From Sarcina sp034439435 (GTDB lineage Bacteria; Bacillota; Clostridia; Clostridiales; Clostridiaceae): DNA of 64,000 bases. Location of the stretch: the NCBI RefSeq assembly GCF_034439435.1, contig NZ_JAPCKJ010000002.1:372001-436000 (forward strand). Reading direction: 5' to 3'. The position numbers were made by a program, and so were the translations under genes. The notes beneath the pieces were generated by a model. That model was not told the DNA's origin, ran no database searches, and saw only the letters and a program-made list of their open reading frames with translations. This document shows positions 18,457 through 26,794 of this stretch, piece after piece (positions within the stretch are counted from its first letter, which is position 1; the number at the start of each line of letters is the position of its first letter).

Positions 18457-20001
18457 TTGAGTAAAAGACATAAAAAAATTAAAAGACATATGAGACAAAA
18501 TAACGAAGTTGTATATATAAGGCCTAGACGATGTATAGCATGTACAGCTTGTGCCTTAACCTGTGCTAAATCAACTAAAATATCTGTACTAAGATTATCA
18601 CGTCCTGATAAAAAAGTTATAGTTCCTAAGCAAGATACTTTCGATAAGAGTAACTGTATTTATTGTGGACAATGTACCCTATTTTGTCCAACTGGTGCTA
18701 TTGATTCAGATAATCCTGAAGAAAAAATTCTTGCTGCAAAAGAGGCAAATAAATATATGATTTCAATTTTTGCTCCTTCAGTTAGAGCAACTCTAGGAGA
18801 AGAATTTAATTTACCAATTGGAACTGACGTATCATCAAAACTTGCAACTTCAGCTAGATTATCTGGATTCAATAAAGTTTTTGAAACTGACTTTGGTGCA
18901 GATTTAACCATAGTTGAAGAATCGCATGAACTCTTAGAAAGAATTAAAAATAAAGGAATTCTTCCTATGTTTACTTCATGTTGCCCTGCTTGGATAAAAT
19001 GGGCTGAAAGATTTAGACCTGATTTATTACCACACATATCCACATGTAAATCTCCTCAACAAATGATAGGCACTACCATAAAAACTTATTTTGCTGAAAA
19101 AAATAATCTCTCTCCAGAAAATATATTTGTTACATCAATAAAACCTTGTATCGCTAAAAAATTTGAAGCTACAAGAAGTGGCATGGGAAGAAGTAATTAT
19201 TCAGATATAAATGCTGTGTTTACTGTTAGAGAGTATGCAAACTTTCTAAAAGAAAAAGGAATTAATATAGATAATATTCCATCAACTGAACCGGATGACT
19301 TTTTAGATACAACTACATCAGGAGGCGCCATCTTTGGAAGTAGTGGTGGACTTTTGAGAAGTGCCTTAAGAACTCTATCATATTATTTAAAAGAAACACC
19401 TGAAGAAATAGAAAAAATGTCAAATATTAAATTAACTGATTTAGAAGAATTCCCTGGAATTAAAGTGATCAATTATAAGACAAAAAATTTAACACTAAAA
19501 ACTGCTGCTGTTAGTGGAATCTCAAACCTTATTAAGTTCTTAGATAGTGGACTATGGAAAGATTATGAATTTATTGAGGTTATGACTTGTCCAGGAGGAT
19601 GTGTAAATGGAGGTGGTACTCCTAAAGTAAAAAAAGAAGTTAATATAAATGAAAAACTATGTATATCCTGTGGAACCTGCATAGAAAACTGTCCTGTAGG
19701 CGCTTTGGATTTTAACACGAAGAATGTTGCTTCTGTATCTAGAGATAAATGTGTTCATTGTACTCTTTGCAGTAATATTTGTAGAAGTAATGCCATCTCA
19801 ATGGATTATTATGATAAAAGTACCAATACAAAATTAGAAAAGAGCTATATTGATTTACGCAGAGAGGTTCTTGAAAATATTGATAAAAACTCACCAGTAA
19901 GATACTCTCATGAAAATAAAGATGTAAAAGAACTATATGCATCTTATCTAGGGGAGGTAGGTGGATCTAAAGCTGAAGATTTACTTCATATAAAATACTA
20001 G
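18457..20001 (+). CDS. [FeFe] hydrogenase with extra C-terminal ferredoxin domain
   Basis: A 514-residue enzyme that interconverts protons and H2 using ferredoxin electrons. TTG start, nine bases after GGAGG. N-terminal two [4Fe-4S] clusters: C26/C29/C32/C36 and C67/C70/C73/C77. H-cluster motifs: TSCCPAW (C175 is the expected proton-relay Cys, C176 a cluster ligand), L2 PCIAKKFE (C231) and L3 EVMTCPGGCVNGGG (C378, C382). All catalytic ligands are present. A second two-cluster domain follows at the C terminus (C402/C405/C408/C412 and C432/C435/C438/C442), which is not part of the classical CpI enzyme. Single-gene unit; maturases are not in the window. A redox-sensing partner or a regulatory, rather than bulk H2-producing, role is possible. 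Confidence 0.9.
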   Translation: MSKRHKKIKRHMRQNNEVVYIRPRRCIACTACALTCAKSTKISVLRLSRPDKKVIVPKQDTFDKSNCIYCGQCTLFCPTGAIDSDNPEEKILAAKEANKYMISIFAPSVRATLGEEFNLPIGTDVSSKLATSARLSGFNKVFETDFGADLTIVEESHELLERIKNKGILPMFTSCCPAWIKWAERFRPDLLPHISTCKSPQQMIGTTIKTYFAEKNNLSPENIFVTSIKPCIAKKFEATRSGMGRSNYSDINAVFTVREYANFLKEKGINIDNIPSTEPDDFLDTTTSGGAIFGSSGGLLRSALRTLSYYLKETPEEIEKMSNIKLTDLEEFPGIKVINYKTKNLTLKTAAVSGISNLIKFLDSGLWKDYEFIEVMTCPGGCVNGGGTPKVKKEVNINEKLCISCGTCIENCPVGALDFNTKNVASVSRDKCVHCTLCSNICRSNAISMDYYDKSTNTKLEKSYIDLRREVLENIDKNSPVRYSHENKDVKELYASYLGEVGGSKAEDLLHIKY

Positions 20002-20088
20002 TATTCTTTTTAAATATTTTAATTAATAGATTTTCTTTAAAATCACCAAAACAAAAGGATATAAGTAAAAGTTTTTTAAAGTAATAAG

Positions 20089-20128
20089 TAGAACTTATGG
20101 TTAGCATTTTATATAACCATAAGTTCTA
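20089..20128 (+). terminator. Hairpin after the hydrogenase gene
   Basis: A perfect 15-bp stem (20089-20103 with 20114-20128, TAGAACTTATGGTTA and its complement) lies 88 bases after the stop codon. The T run is poor, so it may stabilise the mRNA end or act as a weak terminator. Confidence 0.55.
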
Positions 20129-20200
20129 AATTACATTCATAAGACTTATAAATAATATCCTATATTTAATTGCCCAATTATATGAAAAACTATTATATTA

Positions 20201-20246
20201 AACACTTTAAAACCTTTAATTATTTATTAAAGGTTTTAGAGTGTTT
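20201..20246 (-). terminator. Terminator overlapping the end of the FUSC gene
   Basis: Stem of about 18 bp (20201-20219 with 20227-20246, one mismatch). The 5-prime arm on the minus strand is made by the last coding codons of the FUSC gene and the stop codon lies next to the loop. Confidence 0.65.
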
Positions 20247-22138
20247 AATCTATTTTCAATTCCATAAACCCTATCTACACATTTTATTAAACAATAATTC
20301 TTATAATTATTCTCATGTTTTATTAATTGAATATTACTGCATGACTCGCCTACTATATCATGATTCTCTAGAAAGTCCTCATTAAAACTTGATAATTGTT
20401 CTTCCATAATTCTTATACCTTCATTTATGTAATCATAATCCAACGAATCTTTTCTTGAATTATGTAAAACAACAGCGTAATTTATTATGGATGTTGTGAA
20501 TTCACTATTAGCTAACATAAACTTCTTAAGTTCTTCACATTCTCTTTTATTATTAGAATCATTATGCATCTGTATTCTTCCACTAATTAGATAAGATGAA
20601 TAAATAATCCTTCTTAGCTCCATTTCATTAAAATCATCTTTTAATGCTTCTTTAACCTTACTAATCATTATTTGATCTAAAGTAAAAAGTCTTTTTATCA
20701 TGTTTATAAGCTCTACACGATTTTTATTAGGTAAAATAAATTTATTAGCAAATAATACTATTAAGGCTGCAATTACAGTATAAGCTAGTCTTAATGTAAC
20801 AGCCTCTCCATCTCTCATAGAAATAGTAGTTATGGCTAAAGCATAACAAGTTATATAAATGCTCATAGTTGCATAATCCTTAAATGCATACATAAAGAAT
20901 GTTGAGATTAAGATTATAACAAAATGCATTTCATGACCTTTGAAAATAGAAAATAATATAAACGCTAATATAACCCCTAAAACAGTTCCTCTGAATCTAT
21001 CATAAACCCTTGCTTTACTATCTTCATAAAAAGGAAGTGCTAAAAGAAATACTGTCATAGGCAACCAATATCCCTTTGGAAGAGAGAATACTCTAACAAC
21101 AAAGAATGATAATGTTACTATTATAGCCATCCTTATGCCAAATCTAAATTTAAATTCATTAAGTTTAAAGTTATATTTACTGTAAACTTGAAAATACTCT
21201 TTATTCTCTTTAAAATCTAAGAATTTTTTTAAATTAAATCTATGAAGATTTAAATGTTCTATAGCTTCTGATAAATATTTTAAAACTAGGTCCGTATAGA
21301 AAGTAAGATTTTTATTGTGAAACTTAAATTCCCTCTCAAATTCATCTAATTTTCTATGACACAATTCATAATTCTTAAAATTATCTCTAAGATACTTAAA
21401 CAGTTTATAGAATTTTTTAAACTCCTTCTTATTCTCACGAATCATTTCCTCTGAACTTTCTAAATCATGAATTAAATTATTTATATGTTGAAAAGCAACC
21501 ATAATTTGATAATATTTTCTTCTTTCTCCTGAATAAACAAACCTATTAAGCTCTCTACAAATATCAAAAAGCTCAACTTGTCCAGTTTTAACTCCAACTA
21601 TATTTTCATTATAAAGATCCTTAAATTGTAAGTAGAGATTATTAAATCCATTCTTTATTAAGTCCTGAATCTTTGTATCCTCTCCTTTAGGTGATACAAT
21701 AATCAAAGCTAAATAAACAATTATATATGATACAAAAATTCCACAAAGTCTAATAGGAATTTCTTTAAAAGTTACTGGAAACATTTGAAGAAGTACAAAT
21801 GCCATTAAATATGGGAAATAACTATTAGGGTTATAATCATCTGTTAAAATATAAACCAATAGAATTATTCCAAAGAAGTTAATTATTACTTCACCTACTC
21901 CTCCCATACTTGCTATAGATGCAAATACACCAATAGCTAAGTGTATAAATAACGGTTTAAACACATTCTTTTCAATAATTAAATATGTTCTCATCCTAAT
22001 AAAAGTTAATGTCATATAAGTAGCAATAATTATATTACTAGATCCAAAGAATTTTAAATTTATGATAAGTAACAACATTGATAAAATCGTTGGCGGTAAC
22101 GCTGTTTTTAAAATTCTCTTTAAAGATTTTAAGTCCAT
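20216..22138 (-). CDS. FUSC-family (aromatic acid exporter-like) membrane protein
   Basis: A 640-residue protein. ATG at 22138 follows GAAGG; the TTG at 22156 has no ribosome site of its own. There are two hydrophobic blocks of about five to six segments each (about 8-155 and 335-475), separated by a long charged helical cytoplasmic region, and a helical C-terminal domain. This duplicated layout is that of the FUSC/YccS/ArAE family, which includes fusaric acid and p-hydroxybenzoate efflux proteins. The second block contains the family-like stretch GYWLPMTVFLLALP and RFRGTVLGVI. The substrate is unknown. Single gene. Confidence 0.75.
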   Translation of the reverse strand: MDLKSLKRILKTALPPTILSMLLLIINLKFFGSSNIIIATYMTLTFIRMRTYLIIEKNVFKPLFIHLAIGVFASIASMGGVGEVIINFFGIILLVYILTDDYNPNSYFPYLMAFVLLQMFPVTFKEIPIRLCGIFVSYIIVYLALIIVSPKGEDTKIQDLIKNGFNNLYLQFKDLYNENIVGVKTGQVELFDICRELNRFVYSGERRKYYQIMVAFQHINNLIHDLESSEEMIRENKKEFKKFYKLFKYLRDNFKNYELCHRKLDEFEREFKFHNKNLTFYTDLVLKYLSEAIEHLNLHRFNLKKFLDFKENKEYFQVYSKYNFKLNEFKFRFGIRMAIIVTLSFFVVRVFSLPKGYWLPMTVFLLALPFYEDSKARVYDRFRGTVLGVILAFILFSIFKGHEMHFVIILISTFFMYAFKDYATMSIYITCYALAITTISMRDGEAVTLRLAYTVIAALIVLFANKFILPNKNRVELINMIKRLFTLDQIMISKVKEALKDDFNEMELRRIIYSSYLISGRIQMHNDSNNKRECEELKKFMLANSEFTTSIINYAVVLHNSRKDSLDYDYINEGIRIMEEQLSSFNEDFLENHDIVGESCSNIQLIKHENNYKNYCLIKCVDRVYGIENRLNTLKPLINN

Positions 22139-22342
22139 ATTTTTTCCTTCTTTCAAAATTCAATCTTTAAATATTCTAATATAAAGATTGTACCACATTT
22201 AGTTACAATTTGTTCATATTTTATCTATAAATAATTATCGATTTAATTAATGTAAATAAAATTCTAATTATAAATATGATTAAAATCTAATTCAGAAATT
22301 GATGATATATTATATTTATTAAATTAAAATAAAATTTATAAA

Positions 22343-22380
22343 AAAAAGCTTATTTCCACCAATGTAGAAATAAGCTTTTT
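22343..22380 (-). terminator. Terminator of the BceAB-like operon
   Basis: Stem AAAAAGCTTATTT / AAATAAGCTTTTT and a run of T, 41 bases beyond the ATPase gene stop codon. Confidence 0.85.
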
Positions 22381-22421
22381 CATTTGCTTACATATAAACA
22401 TAACTTATAAATTCTAATCAC

Positions 22422-23177
22422 CTATATAGAATCTCTTTCCATATTATAAACAGCCTCAACTATTTCATCATAAAATTCTTCCCTCGAACTAGTTTTTAAA
22501 AGCTCCCTATATAATTTACCGTCCTTTATAAATATAACTCTTGAACAATAACTAGCACTAATAGAATCATGAGTTACCATCATTATAGTTGCTTTATCTT
22601 TCTCATTAAATCCTTGTAATGTTTCTAATAAATTCTTTGCACTCTTTGAGTCTAAAGCTCCCGTTGGTTCATCTGCTAAAATTATTGAAGGATTGGCTAT
22701 AATAGCTCTACAAGCTGCTGTTCTTTGTTTTTGCCCTCCAGAAATCTCACATGGATATTTATTTAATAAATCATAAATTCCTAGTCTTTTAGAGATTTCT
22801 TCAACCTTTTTTTCTATATCCTTACCTTTTTCCTTTGATAATGTTAGTGGAAGTACTATATTTTCTTTTACTGTTAAAGTATCTAATAAATTAAAGTCTT
22901 GAAATATGAATCCTAACCTTTCTCTTCTAAACTTTGCTAGATTCTTTTTAGAAACCTTACATAAGTTTTTACCATCAATAATAACCTGGCCTTCACTAGC
23001 TTCATCAATAGTTGCTATTATATTTAAAAGGGTTGTCTTTCCTGATCCTGAAGGTCCCATAACACCAATAAACTCACCTTCTTTAATATGTAAATTTATA
23101 TTATCTAAAGCTACTGTTTTATTTTCATTTTTACCATAGACCTTTTTTAAATTTGTTATTTCCAATACATTTTTCAT
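22422..23177 (-). CDS. ABC transporter ATPase, BceA/LolD type
   Basis: A 251-residue ATP-binding subunit. Walker A GPSGSGKTT at about 41-49, Q loop (FIFQDFNLL), signature SGGQKQRTA at about 146, Walker B IILADEPTGALD at about 168 and the H loop in MVTHD. Sequence and partner place it with MacB/LolD/BceA ATPases that drive FtsX-like permeases in resistance to cell-wall antibiotics such as bacitracin. It is 37 bases downstream of its permease gene. No two-component system is adjacent, unlike most Bce modules. Confidence 0.88.
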   Translation of the reverse strand: MKNVLEITNLKKVYGKNENKTVALDNINLHIKEGEFIGVMGPSGSGKTTLLNIIATIDEASEGQVIIDGKNLCKVSKKNLAKFRRERLGFIFQDFNLLDTLTVKENIVLPLTLSKEKGKDIEKKVEEISKRLGIYDLLNKYPCEISGGQKQRTAACRAIIANPSIILADEPTGALDSKSAKNLLETLQGFNEKDKATIMMVTHDSISASYCSRVIFIKDGKLYRELLKTSSREEFYDEIVEAVYNMERDSI

Positions 23178-23214
23178 ATAACTTATACTCCTAACATTTT
23201 AAAATTTAATCATA

Positions 23215-24519
23215 TTACTTAATTCCATCTTCAATTATCTTCATGTATAATTCTCTAGTAATTAAAAAGTAAATTAAATAAATTACTGAATAAACAAGCA
23301 TTACTCCACCTATAACTAATAAAAATTTTTCTGCTAACCCCAAAATAGTTACACTAAGTGCTACTAATGCATGTACCATTCCTATTTTGATAGGAGTTCC
23401 AAAATAAAATTTTAATTCAGTAGTTATTATTTTTTTAATTTCATAATGATCAAAGCCTATTTTATATAATATCTTAAATCTTTCTTTCTCATCAAAAGCT
23501 TCTCTTATTAATTTAAACAACAATATTGATAAGGTACAGAAAGCAAAAACTAGACTTATACATATACCAATAAAAAATATATTTCCTATCATAGCATCCA
23601 TAGATTCATCTGAAAAATATAGAGTAGCACATACTCCTATAACAGTAATATTAGAAGCAATTAACACAGAAATTGATGAAAGCATTCTTGAATTACTTTT
23701 TAATCTGAATAATACATTTGCTAAAGCTATATTTTCTATACCATTTTCAAGATTTAACTTTTCTTTTCTAATAATAAGATTTTTCATTATTCTAGTTGAA
23801 AAAAGTTTATATGTACCTTTTATAACTATTACAGTTGTCACGATTATAGTTAATCCTAAGGTTGCAAAAGACCATGGATAAGTAATATATCCTATTATAA
23901 TTATTACTACTGCTGGTATTCCTTTAATTAATGGCTTTTTGAATCCCTCTTCTCTTTTTTTATCGCCACCAAATAAATCTATTAACTTAAATTTATCTAT
24001 TACGCTAGCACTATTTAAAGCCACTAAATAAAAAAAGAATAAAAATAATCCATTAGTTATTAGTATAGCTTTTGTATTTATAAATGGTATTGTTCCTGTA
24101 AAAGCTTGTCCTAAAATACTTGTATAAATACTAAAAGTAATTTTTGATAAAACAGCTCCTAGTAGTGTTCCTACTCCTGCTGCTCCTAAGCCAACTAACA
24201 TAAGCTCTTTAAGAATCATATTAGATATTTTATTATTCTCCATACCCACCAATGAAAAAATACCCAATTCTTTTTTTCTTTTTCTTATAAAAAATTTATT
24301 TGCATACCATACAAAAGTTGATAAGACTAACATAACCATTATTATTGCCATATAGAATATTCCATCTAATTTATTATAAGTATCTATTATGGAACCAACT
24401 TCTTTAGAAAACATTATAGAACTGAAGGTATATAGTATTGAAACACTTAATATTAAAGTTGTTCCATAGATAATATAATCCATCTTATTCTTCTTTATAT
24501 TTCTGATGGCTAAGCCCAT
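23215..24519 (-). CDS. FtsX-like permease, short BceB type lacking the sensor domain
   Basis: A 434-residue permease with about ten hydrophobic segments. Two FtsX-like blocks are seen, at about 55-170 (KRKKELGIFSLVGMENNKIS is the typical coupling region) and 290-425 (ERFKILYKIGFDHYEIKKII). In classical BceB (about 630-660 residues), an extracellular domain of about 200 residues sits between segments 7 and 8. Here those segments are joined by about ten residues near 305-315 (SDESMDAMIG). The gene is one intact frame, so this is a genuine short form or an old in-frame loss. First gene of the operon; ATG follows GGGAGG. Confidence 0.82.
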   Translation of the reverse strand: MGLAIRNIKKNKMDYIIYGTTLILSVSILYTFSSIMFSKEVGSIIDTYNKLDGIFYMAIIMVMLVLSTFVWYANKFFIRKRKKELGIFSLVGMENNKISNMILKELMLVGLGAAGVGTLLGAVLSKITFSIYTSILGQAFTGTIPFINTKAILITNGLFLFFFYLVALNSASVIDKFKLIDLFGGDKKREEGFKKPLIKGIPAVVIIIIGYITYPWSFATLGLTIIVTTVIVIKGTYKLFSTRIMKNLIIRKEKLNLENGIENIALANVLFRLKSNSRMLSSISVLIASNITVIGVCATLYFSDESMDAMIGNIFFIGICISLVFAFCTLSILLFKLIREAFDEKERFKILYKIGFDHYEIKKIITTELKFYFGTPIKIGMVHALVALSVTILGLAEKFLLVIGGVMLVYSVIYLIYFLITRELYMKIIEDGIK

Positions 24520-24610
24520 ACTTAATTCCTCCCATCTTCATTTCGTAGCTTAAACTTAATATTCTATACTTCTAAATTGAATAATTAAACATTACATTTA
24601 GATTTTAATT

Positions 24611-24697
24611 TTAAGCTAATTTTTTAACTAGTGTTTGATTTTTAGCTAGGTTTGAAGGACTAGCTAAAAATCAATATCAATCTAAAACAGATTTAAA
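24611..24697 (+). repeat. Dispersed palindromic repeat, full copy (copy B)
   Basis: Left arm GTTTGATTTTTAGCTAG and right arm CTAGCTAAAAATCAATAT are inverted copies around a ten-base loop. The outer flanks also pair loosely. It touches the stop codon of the transglycosylase gene and could act as its terminator. Confidence 0.65.
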
Positions 24698-24699
24698 TT

Positions 24700-25203
24700 T
24701 TAGAACTGAAAATATAACATTTTATAAATGGCCTCTCTTTTCTTGATTTTATCTGTATAATATTCCTTAGCATATTCCTTCATATCTATTTTTTCATTCT
24801 TTTCTTCACCATTTCTTATAGACCACTCGCCAACCGTATCTTCTAAAGATTTTCCATTACTCTTTGATAAATAATATGTTCCATACTGTATATTTTTATC
24901 ATCATCTGCTATTTGTTCTGACTTAAAGTTTGTATCACCAATTTCTTTTGCTATTTCAGCTCCAGTATCGTCTGTTAATTTCATTAAGCCTGAAGCTTTA
25001 TGTTCCTTATATTCAACCTTATCAAATCCTGTTTCAAAGTTTATAAATGCTGCAACTCTTTCTGGTTTAACATTATATTCCTTAGCATATTTCTCTATTA
25101 TATCTCTATCTTTCATTGGAAACACAGTTTCCCTTGCTACAAATCCAGCTCCTATAGTTACTGCTAATGCTATTAATACTCCACTTGTTACTTTTTTTAT
25201 CAT
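24700..25203 (-). CDS. Small lytic transglycosylase-like protein
   Basis: A 167-residue protein with an N-terminal signal anchor (about 5-25). Residues 35-125 follow the SLT/lysozyme-like pattern: IIEKYAKEYNVKPERVAAFI, then ETGFD with the catalytic glutamate, ASGLMKLTDDTGAEIA in place of the usual GLMQL block, and NIQYGTYYLSK. These enzymes cleave peptidoglycan glycan strands. The match is shorter and more diverged than Slt of E. coli, and the G-L-M-K change from G-L-M-Q should be noted. ATG follows GGAGG. Its upstream region shares an almost identical 27-base motif with the next gene. Confidence 0.7.
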   Translation of the reverse strand: MIKKVTSGVLIALAVTIGAGFVARETVFPMKDRDIIEKYAKEYNVKPERVAAFINFETGFDKVEYKEHKASGLMKLTDDTGAEIAKEIGDTNFKSEQIADDDKNIQYGTYYLSKSNGKSLEDTVGEWSIRNGEEKNEKIDMKEYAKEYYTDKIKKREAIYKMLYFQF

Positions 25204-25306
25204 TTTGTTTCCTCCTAAATTTACATATACATTTTTGTCTTAGTCATTTCTTCTCACCTGACAATTTTATTATAAATTCTAAATTAAAATCTAGGTATTT
25301 AAGTAT

Positions 25307-25333
25307 CTTACTTTTTCATTTCAATTTTGTAAG
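25307..25333 (-). promoter_or_regulatory. Shared 27-bp upstream motif, copy 1
   Basis: A CTTAC...GTAAG inverted pair around an A-rich core, 104 bases ahead of the transglycosylase start. It matches the copy at 25953-25979 at 26 of 27 positions. Probably an operator or part of a co-regulated promoter. Confidence 0.55.
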
Positions 25334-25500
25334 AAAACACTAACTTACCTAAATACTTCTTAATAAAATCCCTTCCTATCTAAGCTGTCATGTAGAGTTT
25401 CTATACTCCCAAATAAATTCAACTAAATTAAGAATGCTCAAATCCTCTCTTAAGTCTTATTTCTTTCAAAGAACATAATTTCACTATGTTCAATTGCATA

Positions 25501-25538
25501 AATTCAAGTAGACAAATTAAAATTTTGATTTTCACTTA
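25501..25538 (+). repeat. 38-bp intergenic repeat, copy 1
   Basis: Matches 37811-37848 at about 33 of 38 positions. Core: TTCAAGTA, then CAAATTAAAATTT and TTTCACTTA. Contains the self-complementary AAATTAAAATTT-like core. Confidence 0.5.
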
Positions 25539-25552
25539 AAATAGAGCAAAAC

Positions 25553-25598
25553 AAAAAGTCCTAAAGTTCATAATTAATATATGAACCTTAGAACTTTT
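25553..25598 (-). terminator. Terminator after the zinc-ribbon gene
   Basis: Long stem of about 18 bp (AAAAGT, CTAAAGTTCAT and complement with a few mismatches). On the minus strand it ends in T-rich sequence, 52 bases past the stop at 25650. Confidence 0.7.
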
Positions 25599-25649
25599 AT
25601 TTTTAAACTTAAAATCTAATATTTTTTATTAATACAAGTTAGTTTTAAA

Positions 25650-25859
25650 TTATGAAGTTAGGAAGTCCAATATATTCATTCCTGTTGATGTTTTAGCTTT
25701 ATAGAACTCAGTGAATCCACATTGCTTACAGCTTATAGTTATAAACTTCTTATTTTGAACATCAAAAAGTTTAGCCATAGTTCCACCAGTGGCTTGTATT
25801 TGATCACTTACGAATTCCTCACATTGACATTTTGGACAAATAAATTTTCTCTTTTCCAT
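25650..25859 (-). CDS. Zinc-ribbon protein (DUF2082 type)
   Basis: A 69-residue protein with two CxxC knuckles, C9-P-K-C12 and C45-K-Q-C48, spaced as in the DUF2082 nucleic-acid-binding zinc-ribbon family. Zinc binding is expected; binding to nucleic acid is only suggested by family name. Monocistronic. ATG follows AAGGAG. Its upstream region has the motif shared with the transglycosylase gene. Confidence 0.75.
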   Translation of the reverse strand: MEKRKFICPKCQCEEFVSDQIQATGGTMAKLFDVQNKKFITISCKQCGFTEFYKAKTSTGMNILDFLTS

Positions 25860-25952
25860 ATATAAAAACTCCTTTTCTTTCCCTTAGAAATTTTCTTATT
25901 TAATTTATAAATTAAGTATATGCCATAGATTCAATTTTTAATATTTACGTTT

Positions 25953-25979
25953 CTTACTTTTTCATTTCAAATTTGTAAG
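25953..25979 (-). promoter_or_regulatory. Shared 27-bp upstream motif, copy 2
   Basis: Same motif as 25307-25333 with a single mismatch, 94 bases ahead of the zinc-ribbon start. Similarity continues a few bases further, then stops, so it is not a simple duplication of the whole upstream region. Confidence 0.55.
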
Positions 25980-26105
25980 GAATATACTATGTAATTTAGA
26001 ATTAAATTAATATCATTGCTATTTTAATTATATTACCACAAAACTTTTAAATATTCTTAATTCTTAAATATATTTAAGCTTTATTTAATATTAAACTCTG
26101 TATTC

Positions 26106-26432
26106 CTACTCCAAGATACTTTCTCCAAAATCTTCTAAAAGCTTTATTATTGGACATAAACTTTTCCCAAGATCAGTTATAGAGTATTCAACATGTGGTG
26201 GAATTTCATTAAACTGAGTTCTTAATATAAGTTTATTATCTATAAGATCTTTTAAAACTCTTGTTAGCATAAGACTTGATATTCCCTCAATATTTTTTTG
26301 AAGCTGATTAAATCTTATACTATCATAACTAGAAACTTCCCATAAAACTTTCAACTTCCACTTTCCACTTAAAACTTTCAAAGCGTGCTCTATATATCTT
26401 TCATTAATTTTTCTCTTATTATACTTTTTCAT
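26106..26432 (-). CDS. HxlR-family transcriptional regulator
   Basis: A 108-residue winged-helix regulator. The family pattern is clear: LSGKWKLKVLWEV at about 20-32, RFNQLQKNIEGISSLMLTRVLKDL (recognition helix) at about 40-63, then YSITDLGKSL. HxlR proteins usually repress or activate a divergent gene in answer to reactive electrophiles, aldehydes or redox stress. It is divergent from the ferredoxin-nitroreductase gene, with palindromes of the same type in front of both genes. No conserved N-terminal redox Cys (as in YodB) is present. Confidence 0.88.
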   Translation of the reverse strand: MKKYNKRKINERYIEHALKVLSGKWKLKVLWEVSSYDSIRFNQLQKNIEGISSLMLTRVLKDLIDNKLILRTQFNEIPPHVEYSITDLGKSLCPIIKLLEDFGESILE

Positions 26433-26451
26433 ATAGCACCAATCCTAAAAC

Positions 26452-26467
26452 TTACTTTATTAAGTAA
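26452..26467 (+). promoter_or_regulatory. Candidate HxlR operator at its own promoter
   Basis: Perfect palindrome TTACTT-TATT-AAGTAA, 20 bases ahead of the hxlR start codon; position fits autorepression. Confidence 0.5.
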
Positions 26468-26670
26468 TGATATCATATAATAATTTAAATTCATAATCTC
26501 TGAAATTACTTCTAATCTTTAATATTTCTATTTAACACATTAATTATAATTCATTTAACTCTTTAATTTAAATAAGATAATTAATATAAAAAATTAATCT
26601 ATATAAAAATTTTATAGAGCTTTTTCTACTTAATTTTTGAAATTAATGATAAAAAAATAAATTCAACACT

Positions 26671-26687
26671 TAACTTTTTGTAAGTAA
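26671..26687 (+). promoter_or_regulatory. Candidate HxlR operator at the nitroreductase promoter
   Basis: TAACTT-TTTGT-AAGTAA, nearly the same half-sites as the palindrome before hxlR, about 110 bases ahead of the nitroreductase start. A further TACTT half-site follows at 26704-26708. Confidence 0.45.
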
Positions 26688-26794
26688 CTAAACAAATTTT
26701 GCGTACTTGTTTTAAGATTTAATGATTACTATAATTCTAATTAGACGTACAGAAATTTCAAATGATATTTATTAGATAGGTAGGTTGATTTATT

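Noticed and set aside
18660..19043. 127-codon minus-strand frame inside the hydrogenase gene
   Set aside because: Antisense to conserved cluster-binding sequence and without a ribosome site.
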